From NCBI GenBank assembly GCA_905331475.1, contig CAJNYU010002681.1, positions 125,633 through 189,632 on the forward strand: a stretch of 64,000 nt of DNA, read 5' to 3'. Each line of letters begins with the position of its first letter. Positions within the stretch are counted from its first letter, which is position 1. This document shows positions 56,769-64,000 of the stretch, piece by piece. The notes below the pieces were generated by a model that saw only the letters and a program-made list of their open reading frames with translations, had not been told where the DNA came from and did not search any database. Position numbers and translations under genes: made by a program. Source of the DNA: Rotaria socialis. Taxonomy: Eukaryota > Rotifera > Eurotatoria > Philodinida > Philodinidae.

Positions 56769-57029
56769 CATTTAACTCTATTTGGTGATATAGTCATAAC
56801 GACAAAAGGTCATATAATAGCTATTACTCACCGTAGGAACACTCGGAGTTATGTTGAACACATCATGAGATTCGTTTTTAGAAGAGCGGCTAATGCTCTC
56901 ATGAAAGTGACTATTCATGCAGAATTCGAACCGTTAAAGAGCATTTCGGAAATTGTTCTTCTCGGTAAGTTACCTAAAATCGGTATCGATTGTTTTTATT
57001 TGCTCTTGGATGAAAAAAAAGTAGACTAA
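56769..57029 (+). pseudogene. Relic fragment of the RNA polymerase II largest subunit (RPB1)
   Basis: An 87-codon open stretch reads like the end of the RPB1 core just before the C-terminal repeat domain. HLTLF...TTKGHIIAITHRRNTR parallels the [24 protein letters not shown] stretch, and AEFEPLKSISEIVLLGKLPK...DCFYLLLDEKK parallels AE-DPMKGVSENIMLGQLA...GCFDLLLDAEK. Just upstream, sequence resembling the preceding SYVNYR stretch lies in another frame. There is no upstream RPB1 core and no heptad tail (YSPTSPS) downstream, and the frame ends in a stop where the protein should continue. It is therefore a decayed or fragmentary copy of this host gene. Comparison is from memory of the family. Confidence 0.68.
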
Positions 57030-57130
57030 AGCCATGAAATTACTACTGAATACGATGAACAGACAAGAAATGATATTATACGATATCAGTAAAGTATTTC
57101 ATTAGCGGGCTACAATTTCTCAACCAGATA

Positions 57131-57602
57131 ATGATTTCAACACCAGAAAATAATGAACTTTCTGTTGTAGTCGCTGATTATCTGGATGAATCGATAGGTG
57201 ACGCAATTAGTTCTAATATATCACGAGTACGGTGAGTCTAAATTATTTTTTTTTATGTTAAACATAAAAATTGAAAAAGTCGTTCTAGATTTCTTTCCAG
57301 TACAATGTACAAGCAATTCCAATCACTACTCATCCAGATTTCTCCGAGGACTTTTGTGTCAACCAATCTTTAGATTTAGCTAAATTGACATATTCTTTGA
57401 TTAAGTTCGCGAATCACAGTCGTGTTTCTTTCAATCATGTCTCTTCTTCGATATCTACTTTGGTTCCGCTGATGTCTGACTTCTTTGCCACGTATTAAAC
57501 TGATGATGAATGTCCAATCAATGAATCTACGCTCGATAATGAAGATGCTACTGAATCATCGTTTAGATTAGAATCAGAGACAATTCATTATCAAAATGTT
57601 TA
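57131..57602 (+). pseudogene. Unidentified gene relic
   Basis: Two exon-like pieces with coding-like composition: 57131-57231 (ISTPENNELSVVVADYLDES...) ending in an ACG|GTGAGT donor, and 57301-57602 after a good ttctttccag acceptor (YNVQAIPITTHPDFSEDF, later LVPLMSDFFATY, a stop, then TDDECPINESTLDNEDATE). The pieces do not share a frame across the intron and the second is interrupted by a stop, so no intact protein results. I cannot name the family. It may belong to the same decayed segment as the RPB1 relic just upstream or to a separate gene. Confidence 0.3.
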
Positions 57603-57840
57603 AAACAGACACAACCAGGTAATTTTTTCCGTAGAATAATTATAAAAGTTTTATACGTCGCTTTTTATATAACTATAATAATTATGCTACGATGTTTTCT
57701 CTACGATTAAAAAAAAATGAAATCATTTTGAATGATCGATACGATTTATGAATTTATTTTTAAAAATGTAAGAGAATGATAAGCACAAGAAGTATGAAAA
57801 GCTCGCAGCACCGTATAACAAAATATAACAACAAGAATAT

Positions 57841-60800
57841 TTATAGTTTAAAAACTGTTATGTCATCTTTTGGTTTTTCTTCATCTCCATCTTCATTCGG
57901 CATTGATGTTTGAATTGATATATGACGCGCTTCAACTTCAACTTCAATTTCTTCTACTTCTTTCGTTTTACTGTCATTCCCATTTTCTTCAACTACTGTC
58001 GTTTTGCTTTCATCGTCGTTTTCTTCATTTTCTTCTACAATATTTGATAATGTAATATGTGCTGCACTTAAATGTTTCACAAGTTGTACTGGATTCATAT
58101 CCGAATCGTTTGGTTTATCTGTTGATAAAGACGGTTCAGAAGTCGATGTTGACATCATTTGTAATGATTTTGAATGATTTATTAAATTAGGCATTGATGT
58201 TGTACTGAGAGCTGATGCTGTATTTGTCGATGTTGTTGTGTCACTTGATTCTATTCCACTGTCAATTAAACGGATTTGATCTAATGTTGAAAAAAATTTC
58301 TTTTTAAATGAATAAAAATTTTCTTTTATTAATGGATTTGTTTCCCGTGTTAATGACGATAATAATTCTCCCACAACAAGCACGCCTTCATTTAATAAAA
58401 GACTATTTCTAGCTAAATCATCACGTGTTTCATCCAATCGATTCATCATTTCAAAGCGCAACATTTGAATATCTTGTTTGAGTTCTTCAAAATCACCTTC
58501 ACGAATTTCATCTTGTTCTTCACGTTGTTTATGTAAAAGAAATCGTTTTATAACACGTTCCATTACTTTACGATATGTTAATCTTTGAGTAATGTCAAAT
58601 GATTTTCGTCGCGTATAATTATCATTCATATCTATTGGCTGACCATTAGATATTGTAGGTATAGGATCATTTTTGCCAAAATTTGGTGGTTGCACATTTG
58701 TTGGTGGACGTCGAATCATAACAGGTATAGAATCAGTATCCATTGAAGAATGATGTGGAAGAGAATCCGGCGAAGATGTTTTTTTACAATGAAATATACG
58801 TTGATAAAGATAAAAAATACTTTTAGGTGTTGGAATGATATTAAATGGTACGGGTAGAGTTCCACCTGAAGAAATAGTTATGGAAAATTATTTTAAAATA
58901 TCATTCATAGGTTAGTCTCTTTATTTTCTACGAAATAAAATTTCTTCGAGAACTGCTGATCAAGTAGGTCAACTTTTGAAATTTTCAATCTTATATAATA
59001 CAACCACGAAATATTGAGTCTTCTTATTAGGTGAAAATGATTGATTCAGTTCATATGTTTTTAGAAATCAATTCAGACTCTTCTACTTTATGATTTGAGA
59101 ACACTTCGATAAAGTCTTTCGGCTTGATTGAAAGTTTAGTCTTACGGGTCAATGGTGCCAGCTCTTCAACTTATTTCTTTTTTTTTTAGATATATTATCT
59201 ATTATATTCGTACGTAAAATCTGTTGTATCATATACAGAATCGTTTTGTTTTATCAAGTTGAAAGATTGTTTATAGTAAGATCTCATAATATTTATGTCT
59301 TATACTTATTCGAATGGAAAAACTAATATAATTTCTGTTTTTTACTGATTAAAAAAAGCAGAAAGCCTGTATTGATCGCTTCTACAGTACTAATTTATTT
59401 TTCAATCATACCTAGATGAGGGTTGAAATGTCGCCACAAGTATCAGTAATTGGATAGGCTCACATGTTTTATTTTGGAATCAAATTAAAAATCTCTAAGT
59501 ACTCACATTCACAAACCGAAGATTTCCCGCAAACTGTAATGTTTCGATAAACATTAAACTTTAAAACTAGAACTTATCCAATAGTTCTGTCTTTGTAGTA
59601 TTTCGTTTGATTTTTTCCTTTTTCCTGTGAAATAATTATTGGAGGTAAATTTGAAATTTTCTCGTTTATTTACAAAATTTAAGTTTAAAATTATTTCTAC
59701 TATCAAAAATATGCTATATACTGTTTCATCTGCTTTTTCAACTTATTCATTGTTATCTTTTCGGTTCTTCATAGGTGAAAACACTACTTAGGTTCATTTA
59801 TAGAGAAATTTCTTTAGATCCAAAACAATTCTATAGAATTCGTAACATAGCAAGACTTTAATTGCCAGGCGTAAATATTTTTGATTATTATTCTACATTA
59901 TTACCTTCTGCTTTATCATATGTTTTTTGTTCTGCAATCATTCTAATTTTTCATTATATGAAACAGTATTAATCTATTAGATCTGTAGGCATTACGAGTC
60001 AGGCTATGATAAGAGAGAAACTATTCATTCGTACCTCTGGTTTTTTTCGACTTTCGAGTTAAGTTTTTAAATTAGAGTTTTATGGGAGACTTCAATCGAT
60101 CATATCTGATGGTATTTTATTCATAAATTATATCTTGAAAAAAAGTTTGTCGAAATCTTATTTTATTAAAAAAGATATTTGCTCAACAATATAAAAATTC
60201 TGACACACTTAATGTTTTGAAGTGTATTTGTTGTATCACTGATATATGCGATACCACTCTTTTCTTTTGTGTCTACATTTTCTTTTTCAAGTAGATAAGT
60301 GATAGATGATTGCTATTTTTTTTCTCTATTCTTAGTCTATCTACAAGCAAATATAGTATCTCGTCTTAATTTTAATTTTAATGAATAACTGTCATCTCCT
60401 AGAACACTGCTCAATCTAAATTAGAATTGATTAAATGGATTCTTTAATATATTTGATATTTTATTGTAATTACTCAATATTTGTATATGTTTTATAATTA
60501 TTAGATCTATTCTGTGCATGAGTTGCGCGAGAATTCCTAAAGTTTCGTTCATTATACAGTATTCAAGATTTTATCAGAAAACGTGGAAGTACCATTATTT
60601 TCTAACCTGAACTCCTATTAAATCAATGTTTACCGTGAACATTTATGATAAAAACAAAATAATATGATGTACGCAGATCTAATGAAGCTTTACAATCAAA
60701 TATTAAAACGGATCTTTTGCCATTTATAGACATCAGAAGATATATCATGATGAATATCTGTAGCAAGACATTAATCATAACAAAACCAAGTATATCATAA

Positions 60801-63800
60801 ATACTCATCGATCTAATTTTAATAAGATTTTATCGTTTAAATATTTACTTTGTATCAAATGCATTTAACTGTATTTCGATATAACAGAAATGACTATTTG
60901 TTCAGAGAATAAAATTTACTGTAACAAATAAATATTATTTTCTAAGCAATCTAGAATATATTCTATCGAAGTTCTATGCCATTTATGATATAATAACTTA
61001 TGTTCAATTTGAAATTAACTATTAAACAATAAATCGAATATTGATCAACAAGTTTTTATAGTATATTCTTTGAATATCATCATCAAGAAATCTATAAGTT
61101 ATATATCTTTCAATATACTTCTGAGTAAAGATATACAATCATTTTTTAACTATCTAATTTACCTTCTTGAATATATTCCATATAAAGTTTACTTCTTGCG
61201 AATTTCCATTCGACATCAGCATGTTCTTCAATAGTTTCATAAGACTTCGACATCATAGCGATTAGCATGTTCAGCAGAACTATAACACTTGCAATATTGA
61301 ATGTTCCATAAATTAAATATCCAATTAATTCAGTAAAACGATTGTCATAATTTCCTAAACTGACTCCGTCTTTTTCCGATAAACCGAATAATGACCAAAA
61401 CACGGTCTTAAATGTGCCACCCATGCTAGAATAGTCAATGAAAGGTATTTTTATGAACAATAAAAAAAAAGAAAACATAAGAGCAATTTTCTAGACATAC
61501 GTTCCGAAAAATATTTCTGCTGGTAATTCTGTACCATCAGGATTATGTTCTACAATTTCAACCCTACCACGAACTGTTTTACTATAATACCAAAATAAAT
61601 TATTTAAACCAAACATAAAGCCAGAAAAAATAATCAAAAATATAATTATAAATTTCCCAATATCCTTAAAAACAACAAAACATTTTATTTAGAAACAAAA
61701 AACTAAAAGCATTATTTTTTTTTCAAAATTACATACAGACATCATCCGACCGAGTGAAATTTGCAATGGTCCTAAATGTTGTATTGCCGGTAAAAGAAAA
61801 CAAATACGTGAAAAACTAAATATATTTGCAATAGCAAAAAGTCCTTCAGCAACATTGACGGGATCGAATGAAACCCAATAGAATCGATCTAGGAATGTTG
61901 CATATGAAAATTTAGTCATTTTATTATGAAAAGAAAATGATTTCATTTACCTGAATTCAGCCAATAAATTGTTTGATAAACATGATATTGTTGATTGACA
62001 GTTAAATTAAAAATGTGTCCAAGACTATCTTGGAAATCCAGTCCACTTAATGTTTCAATAGCAAATCTTACCTAAAATTGATTTTAAAAGATGGCAATAG
62101 TGATGACTAACGCTAACATCTCAATTTACTCCAGTTGATTTCTAATGTACACAGGACACAATTAAATCTCATCAAGTTAGCCGTGGAAGTAGACGGGTGT
62201 CTGAAACTCTTTCGGGGATCGAATCCGAGTTCGAAGATTTTAGACTGATGAACTCCATTTATCTAAACAAGGCTTCAAGCAATGCTCAGTTGTTTGAGCT
62301 GCAGAAACGATTCTTTTATGAATCAAAGTGCACCGGTAGAACTCAACGACAATGTAATTGTTTTTTTCGAGTACCGACTTTTCCCCCTGTATAGTACACA
62401 TTCTTGTTTCATTAATAGAAAAATTGAAAGATTTATAGCTCCCAATGATCTTGCTATTTTTAAATACAATAACAAAGCCGGCCATTTGATAATATTAGAA
62501 TTTAAAATTTTCACTGTCTAAACGAATCTATTTTTTCGTTTCGATTAAATTCTTACTTTAAAAAATACATAATATTTTAGTGCAAAGGATGATATATATA
62601 AAACATTCATGCATGAATCAACAATATTATTCCATGAAAGAAGATAATCGTTAAGTCCATCCGTATAAGCTTGTTTTATTTCATGCCAAAGAAAACCTAC
62701 AAACGAAAGAAAGAAAGAAAAAGTATGTTTCTCTGAACAAGATCTGTTCGTGTGTATTCGACATTACCAACAACAAAAATAGTGATGGCTATATCAATCC
62801 AGGTTGGTGTACTTTGTCGAAAATAAAAATCATCATCAAGCGGACAATAAATACAAGCATTTGTATAGATTGAGTCACATAATGCTATCGATTGATTTAA
62901 TGCATCTGAGACATTTGGATAAATATCTTTTAAACGTTTCATTGGCTTTTGAAATTCTCCAGCAAATAATAAACTTGATAGAATTATTAAAATAATAAAT
63001 ATTCCAAAAGATATTGTATGGCCTATAAATTTTATACATGGTTGTTTAAGAAATTTTTGAAACTAAACAAAACGTATAAAAACTTTTATTTTTGTTTTTC
63101 TCTAGTTTCTTTCTGTATTATACTTTTATTGTGCGTTCCGACCATGATGTTAGGATATAAACTATACAAGCAAATGGTAAGATAAAAACATATGCAAGAA
63201 GTAATAAAAGGGTAAATAATGGATTTAATTTAGATATATTACGAATATCACTATGCCAGATTTCGACTAATTTTTGTTGACAATTCGAATGAGCAACAAA
63301 CTTAAAATAGAATAAAATATATTACTTATTTTCTTGTCTTTGTACAAAACTTTAAAAAAATTATTTTCAATTCATTTTGACTTACTGGCTTTTCTTCATA
63401 TTTAATAGCTAAATAAAGTCTAGCTAACAGAACATATTTTTCTTCCGTCTCCTTTCCCGTTTTTCCTAAAACACAATCTAGTTCTTTATGGCCACGAACT
63501 TTGTCAAGTAACTTGACAGCATATGCACTTAATTGATCAGCTAAATTAATATATTCATTCTGAAAAGAAAAAGAAACAATGAATTCATAAAAGAAAAAAA
63601 AAGATATATATATATATATATTTAATTGGTTTTTATTTACTTTAAAATATTTTTCTTTCCCAGATAAATCTCTTAATTCATGGCCAAGTTCAAATGCAGT
63701 TAAAATTGGATCAATCGATGCCAAACTAATATAGCTTTCACTTGCTAAACCACGATATGCATTCAAACGGGATTGTGCATGACGTAAAGAATCAAATTCA

Positions 63801-64000
63801 AATTTATTGTGACATTCTTGACATTTGCAATGATAGTCGTGAGGTTTTGTTATACGATCACCTCCACGTAACAGTAGCTGCACTAAAAGTAGAGAAAAAG
63901 CAGGAAGAATTCCCAAGTTTAAAAAGAAAAGAAAAAACAACGTACCGATTTCAGTTCGATTATATTGTGATGCTAATATTAATGGTGTTATATCAGGTGC
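57841..64000 (-). CDS. TRPC: TRPC-type (canonical transient receptor potential) cation channel, N-terminus beyond window
   Basis: Non-selective calcium-permeable plasma membrane channel driven by phospholipase C signalling. Exons 57841-58865, 61163-61425, 61501-61664, 61737-61888, 61951-62071, 62557-62696, 62768-63062, 63124-63300, 63386-63559, 63641-63882 and 63946-64000 (partial) give 935 residues of the C-terminal part. It begins in the ankyrin region ([20 protein letters not shown]), then the zinc-binding-like CKCQEC element, the linker helices ([13 protein letters not shown]) and segments S1-S6. The pore region reads [14 protein letters not shown]6 is [16 protein letters not shown]; the TRP helix follows as [19 protein letters not shown] with [13 protein letters not shown]. 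The CIRB-like coiled region ([12 protein letters not shown]...[15 protein letters not shown]) precedes a long acidic, Ser/Thr-rich tail of about 180 residues. TRPV, TRPM and TRPA are excluded by the EWKFAR box and PFNIIPTPK block. Confidence 0.95.
58866..61162 (-). other. 2.3-kb intron of the TRPC gene
   Basis: Splits a Gly codon between YIQEG and GTLPVPF. Contents are AT-rich; a 61-codon minus-strand frame at 60623-60808 has no support. No element seen. Confidence 0.7.
62072..62556 (-). other. TRPC intron with a less AT-rich island
   Basis: About 62140-62480 is visibly richer in G and C than the other introns and open in several frames on both strands. On the minus strand a GGATTCGATCC stretch near 62214-62226 resembles the T-arm/B-box of a tRNA or tRNA-derived SINE, but no complete tRNA can be folded by eye. 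It may be an inserted short element. Confidence 0.35.

Noticed and set aside
62205-62240. Candidate tRNA gene on the minus strand
   Set aside because: The T-stem has a mismatch, the distance to the A-box-like stretch is too long, and no acceptor stem can be paired; at best a SINE remnant.

Overview
The window is nuclear DNA of a small-intron, AT-rich (roughly 70 percent A+T by eye) invertebrate animal. Nearly all genes are split by introns of about 45-75 bp with GT..AG ends, with a minority of introns of 0.5-2.3 kb. A vesicular monoamine transporter, a TRPC channel and an Ig-domain surface protein point to an animal with a nervous system. Short introns, AT-richness and splice-acceptor-like sites just upstream of many start codons fit a spliced-leader-using lophotrochozoan; a bdelloid rotifer is my best guess, but this is inference. 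One unresolved base (N) lies at 24067.

Layout. 1-2221 (-): cytosolic Hsp70, cut by the window edge, with a TATA box and heat-shock element upstream. 3450-8354 (-): AP-1 gamma adaptin, 19 exons. 8355-12749: gene-poor. 12750-13994 (+): short CCDC85-family coiled-coil protein, convergent with 14086-14936 (-), a Thr/Ser-tract putative secreted protein. 16481-18331 (-): digestive-type carboxypeptidase A with a 7-nt exon. 18667-20346 (-): SLC35F6-like transporter. 20608-23324 (-): SLC46-like MFS transporter with a 14-nt exon. 24031-24614: non-autonomous hAT-like DNA transposon with target-site duplication. 25362-30377 (-): leucine-rich-repeat protein. 31287-37324 (-): exportin-1/CRM1, 1071 residues. 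40927-41218 (-): small gene or relic holding half a von Willebrand A domain. 42112-44483 (+): casein kinase 2 alpha. 45296-46989 (+): SNX1/2-type sorting nexin. 47338-48512 (+): three-Ig surface protein. 49379-50299 (-): intronless kelch-repeat protein. 50568-52811 (-): VMAT. 54492-55806 (-): orphan multi-pass membrane protein. 56769-57602 (+): gene relics, the first clearly from the RNA polymerase II largest subunit. 57841-64000 (-): TRPC-type channel, N-terminus beyond the window.

The genes do not form a pathway. They are a typical mix of housekeeping trafficking and signalling genes (AP1G, SNX, XPO1, CK2, Hsp70) with neural or sensory and digestive ones (VMAT, TRPC, Ig protein, carboxypeptidase). 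All gene models were joined by hand from reading frame, splice-site motifs and family alignment from memory; exon phases were checked to sum to whole codons, but no transcript or database evidence was available. I did not find a clearly new biological system; the most rewarding leads are the start-proximal acceptor sites, the microexons, the RPB1 relic, the hAT element and the two orphan genes.
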